A stretch of DNA of 64,000 nt, taken from contig NZ_JBAWKJ010000001.1 of assembly GCF_037095755.1 (NCBI RefSeq), forward strand, positions 2,235,001-2,299,000, written 5' to 3'. The notes beneath the pieces are model-generated. The model saw only the letters and a program-made list of their open reading frames with translations. It was not told the DNA's origin and searched no databases. A program made the translations under genes and the position numbers. Source of the stretch: Sphingopyxis sp. CCNWLW2. GTDB taxonomy: Bacteria > Pseudomonadota > Alphaproteobacteria > Sphingomonadales > Sphingomonadaceae. Positions 53,149 through 61,362 of the stretch are shown piece after piece. Position 1 is the stretch's first letter. Each line of letters begins with the position of its first letter.

Positions 53149-55238
53149 TGACCCACCCATCGATCCCATGGCGTCCGCTTTCGCGTCCGCGCTTTCTTCT
53201 CGGCATTTGCCATTTTCCCGAACAGGAACCGCGCGAGCATCTGGCGGCCGACGCCGCGCTGATGGCCGAAGCGGGGATTGAGACTGTCCGCATGGGGGAA
53301 TTCGCCTGGAGCGTCATCGAACCCGAAGAAGGCCGCTATGATTTCAGCCTCTTCGACGAGGCGATCGCGGAGCTGGCGAGCCGGGGGATCGACACCATCT
53401 TCTGCACCCCGACCGCCACCCCGCCGCGCTGGCTGACATATCGCCATCCCGACATGCTGCGCGTCGATCAGGCCGGCGTCGCGCAGCGGCATGGGTCGCG
53501 CCAGCATGTCGATATCATGCACCCGCAGTTTCGTGACTATAGCCGGCGCATTACCCGCGCCCTCGCCGAGCATTATCGGGACAATCCGCACGTCATCGGC
53601 TGGCAGACCGACAATGAGCTCAACACCCATTTTTCCGAAAGTCATTCGGCGGTGGCGCAGGACGCCTTCCGGGGCTGGCTTGTCGCGCGATACGGCAGCA
53701 TCGAAGCGCTGAACGAGGCGTGGGGGACGGTCTTCTGGAATCGCCAATATGACGCGTTCGCGCAGGTCGAGACGCCGGTGAGCAATCGGCCGGCCTCGGC
53801 CGACCCGTCGCACCTTCTCGACTATCGCCGTTTCCTCGCCGACATGACCCGCGATTTTCAGTCCGAGCAGGTCGCGATTCTGCGCGAGACGAACCCGGGC
53901 TGGTTCGTCTTTCACAATATCGGCCGGCTCAACGACATCGACCTGCGCGATTTCGGTTCCGGTCTCGATTTTCTCGGGACCGACCTCTATCCGGGACTTC
54001 GCGACGAGTTCATGAAGATGGGCCTCGGCTATGCGCAGGCGATGCAACTCGACAGCTTCCGCGGCTGGGCCGGCAATTTCATCGTCCCCGAACTCCAACT
54101 GGGCGCCGGGGCGCACCCGGCCTTTGCCATCCCGGCCCTCGAGCCGGGCGAACTCAACCGCTTTGCCTTCTCGTCGGTCGCGCGCGGTGCCGACGGCCTG
54201 ATCTGGTTTCGCTGGACGAGCGCCCGATACGGGTCCGAAGCCTATTGGATGGGCGCGCTCGACCATGACCGCGTGCCGCGCCGCCGCTACGCCGAACTCA
54301 AGCAGACGATTTCGCAGCTCAAGGCGGTACGCGACGAGGTGATCGGGACCAGCGTCGATATCGATGTCGCGATCCTCGGCGCCGACTGGGACAATGAAAT
54401 CGCGCAATCGACCTTTTCGCTCGGTCTCCCAAGCCTCGCCGAACTGGCCTTGCCGCTCCATCATCATTGCTACATGCGCAATATTCGCTGCGGCTTCGCG
54501 GCGCCCGGCGACGACCTGTCGAAAGTCAAGATCGCTTTCGTGCCGCATCTCGCGATCTGGGACGAGCGGTGGAGCGCGTCGCTGTCGCGCTTCGTCGAAG
54601 CGGGCGGCATCCTCGTGGTTGGCGCGCGCACCGCGACACGCACCGCGAACAATCATGTGTCGACCGAGACCCCGCCCGGGCCGCTTGCCGAGCTCTGCGG
54701 GGTGCGCGTTGCCGAATTCGGCCGGCTTCCGGCGCTCGGTGCAGCATCGGTGCTCTCGGGCGCCGTCTTCCAGGTCGAGACCCTGCGAAGCGGGCGCATG
54801 GCGGAATCGGCGCGGCGCGAGCAATTCGTCGATTTTGGCGGCGAACCGGTTCAGGCCCAGCACGGCTACGAGATTTTGGAGCCCGCCGCCGGAGTCGAAG
54901 TGCTGGCGCGCTGGAATGCGCGCTTTCTGGCGGGCGAGCCCGCGATCACCCGCCGCTGGCTGGGGGCCGGGTCGGTCATATACGTCGGGACCTATCTCAC
55001 GCACCCGCTGGTGGCACGGCTCTTCGAGCCCCTGTTCGCCGAGGCCGGCGTGCGGCCGCCCATGACCCTGCCCGCCGGGGTCGAGGTCACGACGCGCAGC
55101 GGACCCGGAACCGTCCTCACATTCCTTCAGAACACGACAGACGAGCCGCGGACGTTCGGCACGCCGGATGGCGCGATCGAACTACCCGCCTTCGGGTCGA
55201 CGATCTTGAGCGCGCGCGCAGCGGGGGCAGGGCCGTAA
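53148..55238 (+). CDS. GH42 beta-galactosidase-type glycosidase (cytoplasmic)
   Basis: A 696-residue glycoside hydrolase family 42 protein. The start GTG 53148 overlaps the ThuA stop by one base (TAGTG), implying coupled translation. Landmarks: RFLLGICHFPEQEP, GIETVRMGEFAWSVIEPEEG, GIDTIFCTPTATPPRWLTYR, the acid/base Glu157 in WQTDNELNTH, and the nucleophile Glu315 in FIVPELQLGAG; these agree in position with GH42 enzymes of known structure. A C-terminal trimerisation and small beta domain follow. It has no signal peptide. GH42 enzymes usually cut beta-D-galactosides, and some act on beta-D-fucosides, the 6-deoxy form of galactose, or alpha-L-arabinosides. Beta-D-fucoside would suit the D-6-deoxyhexose model. 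A terminator follows. Confidence 0.9.
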   Translation: MTHPSIPWRPLSRPRFLLGICHFPEQEPREHLAADAALMAEAGIETVRMGEFAWSVIEPEEGRYDFSLFDEAIAELASRGIDTIFCTPTATPPRWLTYRHPDMLRVDQAGVAQRHGSRQHVDIMHPQFRDYSRRITRALAEHYRDNPHVIGWQTDNELNTHFSESHSAVAQDAFRGWLVARYGSIEALNEAWGTVFWNRQYDAFAQVETPVSNRPASADPSHLLDYRRFLADMTRDFQSEQVAILRETNPGWFVFHNIGRLNDIDLRDFGSGLDFLGTDLYPGLRDEFMKMGLGYAQAMQLDSFRGWAGNFIVPELQLGAGAHPAFAIPALEPGELNRFAFSSVARGADGLIWFRWTSARYGSEAYWMGALDHDRVPRRRYAELKQTISQLKAVRDEVIGTSVDIDVAILGADWDNEIAQSTFSLGLPSLAELALPLHHHCYMRNIRCGFAAPGDDLSKVKIAFVPHLAIWDERWSASLSRFVEAGGILVVGARTATRTANNHVSTETPPGPLAELCGVRVAEFGRLPALGAASVLSGAVFQVETLRSGRMAESARREQFVDFGGEPVQAQHGYEILEPAAGVEVLARWNARFLAGEPAITRRWLGAGSVIYVGTYLTHPLVARLFEPLFAEAGVRPPMTLPAGVEVTTRSGPGTVLTFLQNTTDEPRTFGTPDGAIELPAFGSTILSARAAGAGP

Positions 55239-55320
55239 CGCGGCGCCGTCGATGCGCGGCCGACACGGGCCAACGCTTGCCACCTGATGTCTTTCCGGTG
55301 TCCTCTCGCCGGTCAAAACT

Positions 55321-55362
55321 GGCGGCATCTTCCCGTTTTCGAGGGAGATGCCGCCGTTTTTT
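55321..55362 (+). terminator. intrinsic terminator after the GH42 gene
   Basis: GGCGGCATCT (55321-55330) pairs with AGATGCCGCC (55346-55355), with partial extra pairing inside the loop, then GTTTTTTC. It lies between the GH42 gene and the convergent cytochrome gene. Confidence 0.9.
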
Positions 55363-55390
55363 CATTCATTTATTGGCGCGGTCTAAGCGC

Positions 55391-55780
55391 CTATTTTCCC
55401 GCGGCGAGATAGCGCACGATCGCCGCGCGATCCTCGGGCTTGCTCACCGAAATGACCATCTTCGTCCCCGGGATCATTTTCGTGGGAGCGGCGAGATATT
55501 TGTCGAGCGTCGCGGCATTCCAGACCGTTTTCGATGCCTTCATCGCGGAGGAATAGGCGTAGGTCGTGCTTCCGGCCTTGCGTCCGATGACGGCCGTCAG
55601 GTCGGGGCCGATCTTGCCGCCCTTGCCGCTGCGCGTGTGACACATCGCGCAGCGCTGCTGATACAGGGTCGCGCCGCGCGCGGCATCGGCCTGCGGCGCC
55701 GCCCGGACCGGAACCGACATCTGGCTTGCCGCTCCGACGGCGAGGCAAAGGGCGATGGCAGGAAACATCAGGCGTTTCAT
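55391..55780 (-). CDS. class I cytochrome c (periplasmic)
   Basis: A 129-residue monohaem cytochrome c. The start ATG 55780 follows GGAGAG. The signal peptide ends at about VRAAPQ. The haem motif is CAMCH (Cys44, Cys47, His48) and the Met ligand lies in MIPGTKMVIS. It matches small cytochrome c550/c2-like carriers (GKGGKIGPDL, GRKAGSTTYAYSSAMKASKT). It stands alone with its own operator, which is only 26 bp from its start. Because a GMC dehydrogenase of the 3Fe-4S type with its Tat subunit lies in the same regulon, this cytochrome is the natural electron acceptor that such complexes need; this is inferred from co-occurrence. Confidence 0.9.
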   Translation of the reverse strand: MKRLMFPAIALCLAVGAASQMSVPVRAAPQADAARGATLYQQRCAMCHTRSGKGGKIGPDLTAVIGRKAGSTTYAYSSAMKASKTVWNAATLDKYLAAPTKMIPGTKMVISVSKPEDRAAIVRYLAAGK

Positions 55781-55806
55781 TTGTTTCTCTCCTGTCGGGT
55801 TAATTT

Positions 55807-55824
55807 GCAGTCATCTTTGACTGT
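55807..55824. promoter_or_regulatory. shared operator site 14
   Basis: GCAGTCA-TCTT-TGACTGT, one mismatch between arms. On the minus strand the right end runs into GCAAATTAA. It is 26 bp before the cytochrome start. Confidence 0.7.
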
Positions 55825-55920
55825 AAAAAGATTGCCCGGACCTGAACAGGCGCCGGTACGCGCAGGCACCGGCCAACGACCGGCTGCCTTGCTTTCCCGG
55901 TGCGAGGATGTCCGCACCGC

Positions 55921-57249
55921 TCAGCTCTTGCGAATGTCCGCCGGAAGGCCCTTGCGGGCGATCTTGCCGAGGAAGGCGGCGCTGGGCTTCGGCGTGCGCT
56001 TGAAGGTCTTCCGGTCGACCGACACGAGCCCGAACTTGGGCGTGTAGCCGTAGAACCATTCATAATTGTCGAGCAGTGACCAGTGGAGATAGCCGCGCAC
56101 GTCAATGCCCTCGCGCAGGCAGTCGAACACGCCCTTCAGCGCATTTTCGATCATGTAGACGCGCCGGCTGTCGTCCTCGGTCGAGCAGCCATGTTCGGTG
56201 ACGATAATCGGCTTCTTCGTGCGGCTGGCGACCATCCTGATCACATTGCCCAGCGTTTCGGGCGCCAGCGGATAGCCGTTCTGCGTCAGCTCGACGCCCT
56301 CGGGATATGGCAGGTCGGTGGTGGGTCCGACCAGATTATAGGTATAGTTCTGAACGCCGACGAAATCATAGTCTGCCGCCAGCCAGGGATAGACATAATC
56401 CGCGCGCTTGCGCTCGACGCCGCTCGCGCCGCTCGGCGGTGCCCGGTCGTCGGGGAGCGACAGGGTGAAGCCGACGTCGATCCGGCCGCCCGAGGCTTGC
56501 CGGATCGCTTCGCGGGCGCGGTTGTGCGCCTCGATCATGACCGGCTGCTGCACCTTCCAGTCGGACAGGGTCGGGGAGGCGAAGATGTCCGATCCCTCGG
56601 CCTTCGCCGCGGCCTTGTTGGCCGCGTCGAATGCAGCTCTTAGTCGCGGATAGGTTGGCGACCAGGCAAGCTGAGCCCACAGATTGGGTTCGTTTTGCGT
56701 GATCGCGATATCGAACAGATCTCCGAGCTGCTCGGTCACGAAGCGGCAGTAGCGCACGAAAGGTTCGACACCGGCCGGGTTGGTGAAGCCACCGGCCGAG
56801 GCAAACCAGCGCGGCACGGTGAAATGGTTGTAGACCACTACCGGAGTCATGCCCTGCTTGCGGATCGCCTCGATGACACGGCGATAATAAGCGATCGCGG
56901 CGAGCGAAAATTGGCCGGGTTCGGGCTCGATCCGCGACCACTCGATCGAGAAGCGGTGGGCATTGTAGCCGAAGGAGGCGGCCAGCGCGATGTCTTCGCC
57001 ATAGCGATGATAGGTATCGGCAGCGTCGCCCGACACTTCCTTGAACAGGGTGGGCTTGAGATGCTCGAGCAGCCAGATGTCGCTCCCGACATTGTTGCCT
57101 TCGATCTGGTAGGCCGCGCCCGCCGTTCCCCAGAGGAAGCGCGGCCGCGCGGGTCGCGCCGGCATTTTCGCTTTCGCGGCATGCGCCGCCGCCAGGGTCG
57201 CGGCCGAAGCGCCGAGCAACATGGTCCGGCGGTCGAGATTCTCAATCAT
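55921..57249 (-). CDS. GH1 beta-glucosidase-type glycosidase with Tat signal
   Basis: A 442-residue glycoside hydrolase family 1 protein. The start ATG 57249 is followed by a twin-arginine signal (ENLDRRTMLLGASAATLAAA). Landmarks: LWGTAGAAYQIEGN, RFSIEWSRIEPEPGQFS, the acid/base Glu187 in TQNEPNLW, the nucleophile Glu352 in IIVTEHGCST, and the C-terminal LDNYEWFYGYTPKFGLVSVD. The expected substrates are beta-D-glucosides, beta-D-galactosides or beta-D-fucosides. Tat export is unusual for GH1 enzymes, most of which are cytoplasmic, and would place it in the periplasm. Own operator 61 bp upstream. The exact linkage is not decided. Confidence 0.9.
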   Translation of the reverse strand: MIENLDRRTMLLGASAATLAAAHAAKAKMPARPARPRFLWGTAGAAYQIEGNNVGSDIWLLEHLKPTLFKEVSGDAADTYHRYGEDIALAASFGYNAHRFSIEWSRIEPEPGQFSLAAIAYYRRVIEAIRKQGMTPVVVYNHFTVPRWFASAGGFTNPAGVEPFVRYCRFVTEQLGDLFDIAITQNEPNLWAQLAWSPTYPRLRAAFDAANKAAAKAEGSDIFASPTLSDWKVQQPVMIEAHNRAREAIRQASGGRIDVGFTLSLPDDRAPPSGASGVERKRADYVYPWLAADYDFVGVQNYTYNLVGPTTDLPYPEGVELTQNGYPLAPETLGNVIRMVASRTKKPIIVTEHGCSTEDDSRRVYMIENALKGVFDCLREGIDVRGYLHWSLLDNYEWFYGYTPKFGLVSVDRKTFKRTPKPSAAFLGKIARKGLPADIRKS

Positions 57250-57310
57250 TCCAGCATCCTCTCATGCCTCGCGCGAGGCGGTTACAGCGGCTCTACTCAA
57301 GGCCGATATT

Positions 57311-57328
57311 ATGGTCAATCGTGACTGT
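57311..57328. promoter_or_regulatory. shared operator site 15
   Basis: ATGGTCA-ATCG-TGACTGT; on the minus strand the gene-proximal arm runs into CATAATAT, a -10-like box. It is 61 bp before the GH1 start. Confidence 0.65.
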
Positions 57329-57347
57329 AAGTTAGTACCCGCGGCGG

Positions 57348-58889
57348 CTAATCCTGCTTCTCCCCAACCGCGGTCACAGGCTCGCCCGGCGCATCATGCG
57401 CCGTAGCGATCATCTCTATGGCAGCTGCGCGCGGTATGTCGGCGGCCATCGGGCCCGCCCCGGTGAAATCGATTAGCCGTGCCTGTGCCGGATCGAAACG
57501 CGGCCAGGGCGGACGCGCGCCACCGTTCGGATTGCCGGTGGTCGCGAAGCCAGCCCAATAGCTGCTGATCGTGCGCGCCTGCGCGGCATCGTTCGCGTCG
57601 GTCGGCCAGTTGGAAGCGCCGAGCGTCTGAAAGACATATTCGCGATCCGACGCGTGGACGGCGCCCTTCAGCATGCTTTGCGCGGCTTTCGGAACGATCG
57701 AGAATTGATAGACAAAGGTGGGATTGCCTTGCCGTGCATGGAGCCGTGCGAGCGCTATTGCCGGTTCGACGAACAACATGTCGCTGAGAAAATTGAGACT
57801 GTAGCTGTCCTTGTCGGGATAAGCGGGCTCGGCGCGCGCGAGGAGGCCCGTGGGAATGGCCGAACTCAAGGGATTTGCGCTGGAAAGAGCGGCCGCGGGA
57901 ACGGGGAATTCGAGGCTGTTCCAGCCGATGACATAGGGAATTCGCGCCTGTTCGCCGCGCCGGAAGCTGTCGATCGGTGCGCGGGTCAGGATCGTCCCGT
58001 CGACCATCGGTCCGCCGCCGGTGAATATCTGCGGGTCGCCTCCCTTCAGTATCGCCTCCGCGCTCAGCCCGCGCAATGTGTCGGCCGTTGCATCCCGCGC
58101 ACCGACGTTGGCGGCAAAGGCGTCGCCCGCGCTTTCAGCCTCGGCGAGCGAAAGCACCGTCTCGCGGCCCAGGCCGGATTGCACGATGCCACGGACGAAG
58201 AGTCCGCGCGCTGCCGGCGACGTCATGAGCGCGTTGACGGCCGCGCCCCCCGCCGATTCGCCGAATATGGTGACCTGCCTCGGGTCGCCGCCGAAGCGCG
58301 CGGCATTATCGCGGACCCATTTCAGGGCCGCGATCATATCCATCAGCCCGTAATTGCCGACCGCCTCGCCGTCCGCGTCCGCGGTCAGCGCCGGATGCGC
58401 AAAGAAGCCGAACCGCCCGAGACGATAGTTGAGCGTCACGACGACGACGCCCTCGCGGGCGAGGGCGGAGCCGTCGTACAGCGCCGCCGTCCCCGAACCA
58501 TTCACATAGCCGCCGCCATGGATCCACACCATGACCGGCGCTTTCTTCGCCGCGACCGGCGCGAAGACATTGAGCGTGAGACAATCCTCGCTCATCGGCA
58601 GCGGACCGACACCATTGTCTTTCGGCTGATGGATTTGCTGGCAGATCGCTCCATATGTATCCGCTTTCCTCGTGCCGCTCCAGCGTTCGGCCTTTTTTGG
58701 CGCTCTCCAGCGCAGGTCTCCGACCGGAGGCGCCGCATAAGGAAGGCCCTTGAAGCTGACCACGTCGCCGTCCGACGTCCCTGCGACGCGGCCGCTCGCG
58801 ATCTTGACCTCGGGCTGCCCCGAATGCGCCGCCGCAGAGCCCGGGAAGGCCAGGGCGATCGCGACGAGGGGAAGGACTGAACGCAGCAT
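57348..58889 (-). CDS. type-B carboxylesterase (exported) 2
   Basis: A 513-residue carboxylesterase. A signal peptide ends near FPGSAAAHS. Motifs in order: FKGLPYAAPPVGDLRWRAPK, SEDCLTLNVFAP, HGGGYVNGSG (oxyanion hole), FGESAGGAAVNALM with nucleophile Ser212, and GAVHASDREYVFQTL around the His. The start ATG 58889 lies 39 bp after the GH3 stop on the same strand, so it belongs to a GH3-esterase operon. Pairing an esterase with a glycosidase suggests deacylation before or during glycoside cleavage. Compared with the enzyme at 31479 it has the ordinary GESAGG nucleophile loop. The ester it cuts is unknown. Confidence 0.9.
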   Translation of the reverse strand: MLRSVLPLVAIALAFPGSAAAHSGQPEVKIASGRVAGTSDGDVVSFKGLPYAAPPVGDLRWRAPKKAERWSGTRKADTYGAICQQIHQPKDNGVGPLPMSEDCLTLNVFAPVAAKKAPVMVWIHGGGYVNGSGTAALYDGSALAREGVVVVTLNYRLGRFGFFAHPALTADADGEAVGNYGLMDMIAALKWVRDNAARFGGDPRQVTIFGESAGGAAVNALMTSPAARGLFVRGIVQSGLGRETVLSLAEAESAGDAFAANVGARDATADTLRGLSAEAILKGGDPQIFTGGGPMVDGTILTRAPIDSFRRGEQARIPYVIGWNSLEFPVPAAALSSANPLSSAIPTGLLARAEPAYPDKDSYSLNFLSDMLFVEPAIALARLHARQGNPTFVYQFSIVPKAAQSMLKGAVHASDREYVFQTLGASNWPTDANDAAQARTISSYWAGFATTGNPNGGARPPWPRFDPAQARLIDFTGAGPMAADIPRAAAIEMIATAHDAPGEPVTAVGEKQD

Positions 58890-58928
58890 ATCTTATTCTC
58901 CGTTGAAGCGAGCGCCGTGGCCGGCCGG

Positions 58929-61154
58929 CTAGCGGCCGCCAGCCGCGAGCGGGACGCTCGCCTGAAGGCCGTCAAGCTTGGCCGAGGCTGCGACGCGGAC
59001 ATCATAGGTGCCGCCCACGCGGCGCCAGCCGGCCGCATCCCAGGATGCGAGGATCCGCGGATCCGCCTTGACTGTCACGCGCCGGCTTTCACCCGCCTTC
59101 AACGTGACCCTCTCCCACCCCGCGAGACGATGGGTGCGTCCCGGGGGAGCGACATAAAGCTGCGGAACATCGGTTCCTTCGCGCTTGCCGACGTTGGTCA
59201 CTGTGAAGCTCACCATGAGCTGCTTGCCGCCCTTCACCTTGAGGTCGCTATGCTCGAACCGCGTATAGCTCAGGCCGAAACCGAACGGAAAAAGCGGCTC
59301 GGCGCGTGTCCGTTCGAACCAGCGATATCCGACGTCGCTGCCTTCGTGATAATCGACCGGGAAAGGAGCGGGAGGCGGAGAAAAGAGCGTTGCCTTGGGA
59401 TCATAACCGTCGAGTTTCGGGCGCGGCAACTGGGCGACCGCCTGCGGGAAGCTGATCGGCAGGCGGCCCGATGGTGATATCTTTCCGCTGAGAATCGCGG
59501 CGATGGCCTCGCCGCCGCGCTGACCCGGATACCAGGCCTGCAGCACGGCGCTGACCGACCCGAGCCATGGCATCGATACGGGATTGCCCGTTTCGAGAAT
59601 GACCGCCGTTCGGGAGTTGGCGGCCGCGACCGCGGCGATGAGGGTGTCCTGGCCGCGCGGCAGGGACAGGTCCGCCGAATCGAAATTCTCTGTTTCCTGC
59701 TTGAGCGCGAAGACGATCGCGACCTCGGCCTTTGCCGCGGCCGCGGCCGCGCGGGCCGGGTCGGTTCCATCATCGAAGGTGATGTCGAGATCGGGGCGCA
59801 GCGCTCTCAGCGCCGCGAGCGGCGAGGAGGGTACGAACGCCCACTTGCCAAGCGACGCCATGCCGATCCGGTTCTCCTCGTTGACGATGCCGCCATAGGG
59901 ATTCACCATCGACCCGCCGCCCCCCACCAGCACGCCGATGTCGGCAAAGCCGCCGATGACCGCGACGCGGCGCACGCCCTCGAGCGGCAGGACACCCTCA
60001 TTCTTGAGGAGGACTGCGCCCGCCTCGGCCTGGGCCTGGGCGACCGCGAGATGCGCGTCGCGATCGATCGGCCCGCCGGCGCGCGCCGGGTTGTCGATCG
60101 CGCCCACGGCGATCATCGACCGGACGATGCGGAACGCCATATCGCGGATGCGCTCGCGCGGCACCGCGCCGCTTTTGACGGCGTCGGCGAGGCTGGCGAA
60201 CAGATCTTTGCCCTGCGGCGATTGCTGATCGAGCCCGGCGGCAACGGCTTTGCGCATATTATGAACGCCGCCCCAGTCGGACATCACCCAGCCGCGAAAT
60301 CCCCAATCCTTCTTCAGCACGTTGTTCAGCAACCAGTCGTTCTCGCAGGCATGGTCGCCGTTGACGCGGTTATAGGAACACATGACCGAGCCGGGCTTGC
60401 CTGCCGCCACGGCAATTTCGAATGCGAGAAGATCGGATTCGCGCGCGCCTGCTTCCGAAATGCGCGCATCCAGAACGCCGCGGCCGCTTTCCTGGTCGTT
60501 GAGTGCATAATGCTTGATCGTCGATACGATGTTTCGGCTCTGGATGCCTGCGACCGTAGCGCCTGCGATGCGGCCAGCGAGAAGCGGGTCCTCGCCCACA
60601 TATTCGAAGTTGCGGCCCCCACGCGGGTCGCGTGAGAGATTGACCCCGCCGGCAAGCATGACGTTGAAGCCCTTGGCGTGCGCTTCCTGCCCGATGACCG
60701 CGCCGACACGGTGCGCCAGCGTCGGGTCGAAGCTTGCCGCCCAGGCGATGCTCGACGGGAAGTTGGTCGCCTGGTCATCGATCCCCCGAATCCAGCCCTT
60801 CATGTTGGCAACGCCGATCGGGCCGTCGGATTCCTGCAGCGCCGGCCAGCGGAGCCGCGCGATCGAGGGCACATAGCCCGCCGAGCTGATCGCGCCCGCC
60901 GGCGGTGGCGTTCGCATGCCTTCGGGGAAGCTGTTGGCTCCGGGAGCGAATTGATAGGATGTCGCGGCGAGCGGACGGATCAGCTGCAACTGTTCCTCTA
61001 GCGTCATGGCATCCACCAGCTTGGCGGCGCGCCGATCGGCTTCGGCGTCGCTCAGCCGGGGCTTCGCGGCGGCCGCTTCATCGCTGGCAAGGCTTGCGAC
61101 CGGCCAGACGGTCTGGCTCAGCGCCAATACCGTTGCGAGCGTCCAGCGTAGCAT
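58929..61154 (-). CDS. GH3 beta-glycosidase (exported)
   Basis: A 741-residue glycoside hydrolase family 3 protein. ATG 61154 follows GGGAG at 8 bases; the signal peptide runs to SLASDEA. Domain order: N-terminal TIM barrel with ESDGPIGVANM, KGFNVMLAGGVNLSRDPRGG, KHYALNDQESGR and the nucleophile Asp293 in WVMSDWGGVHN; then the alpha/beta sandwich (VAVIGGFADIGVLVGGGGS), and a fibronectin-III-like C-terminal domain (FPFGFGLSYTRF). Likely cuts beta-glucosides or beta-xylosides in the periplasm. First gene of an operon with the carboxylesterase. It is divergent from a second GH3 gene, and each has its own operator. Confidence 0.92.
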   Translation of the reverse strand: MLRWTLATVLALSQTVWPVASLASDEAAAAKPRLSDAEADRRAAKLVDAMTLEEQLQLIRPLAATSYQFAPGANSFPEGMRTPPPAGAISSAGYVPSIARLRWPALQESDGPIGVANMKGWIRGIDDQATNFPSSIAWAASFDPTLAHRVGAVIGQEAHAKGFNVMLAGGVNLSRDPRGGRNFEYVGEDPLLAGRIAGATVAGIQSRNIVSTIKHYALNDQESGRGVLDARISEAGARESDLLAFEIAVAAGKPGSVMCSYNRVNGDHACENDWLLNNVLKKDWGFRGWVMSDWGGVHNMRKAVAAGLDQQSPQGKDLFASLADAVKSGAVPRERIRDMAFRIVRSMIAVGAIDNPARAGGPIDRDAHLAVAQAQAEAGAVLLKNEGVLPLEGVRRVAVIGGFADIGVLVGGGGSMVNPYGGIVNEENRIGMASLGKWAFVPSSPLAALRALRPDLDITFDDGTDPARAAAAAAKAEVAIVFALKQETENFDSADLSLPRGQDTLIAAVAAANSRTAVILETGNPVSMPWLGSVSAVLQAWYPGQRGGEAIAAILSGKISPSGRLPISFPQAVAQLPRPKLDGYDPKATLFSPPPAPFPVDYHEGSDVGYRWFERTRAEPLFPFGFGLSYTRFEHSDLKVKGGKQLMVSFTVTNVGKREGTDVPQLYVAPPGRTHRLAGWERVTLKAGESRRVTVKADPRILASWDAAGWRRVGGTYDVRVAASAKLDGLQASVPLAAGGR

Positions 61155-61211
61155 TTTTGTATCTCCCTCATGGCCCCGGCCCGGTGCGAGGCTTTTTCGC
61201 GATTCAAACTT

Positions 61212-61229
61212 ATAAGCAAATCTGACTGT
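61212..61229. promoter_or_regulatory. shared operator site 16
   Basis: Read on the minus strand: ACAGTCA-GATT-TGCTTAT running into TATAAG, a -10-like box. It is 57 bp before the exported GH3 start. Confidence 0.68.
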
Positions 61230-61285
61230 TTCATCGAGATTGCGCAAGAGGGGTTGTGCGATGCCTGTTGTCCCGTCGGCAACAA

Positions 61286-61303
61286 ACAGTCAATTTGGCT
61301 TGT
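61286..61303. promoter_or_regulatory. shared operator site 17
   Basis: ACAGTCA-ATTT-GGCTTGT, 59 bp before the cytoplasmic GH3 start and divergent from site 16. Confidence 0.65.
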
Positions 61304-61362
61304 TAGTTGATCGTCGTCCGCGTAGCGTGGGGGGCAGGCAAATCGGGAAAACGGAAAGACGC

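Noticed and set aside
53028..55004. 658-codon antisense frame in the GH42 gene
   Set aside because: Opposite a GH42 gene with both catalytic glutamates in place; composition is typical of an antisense frame.
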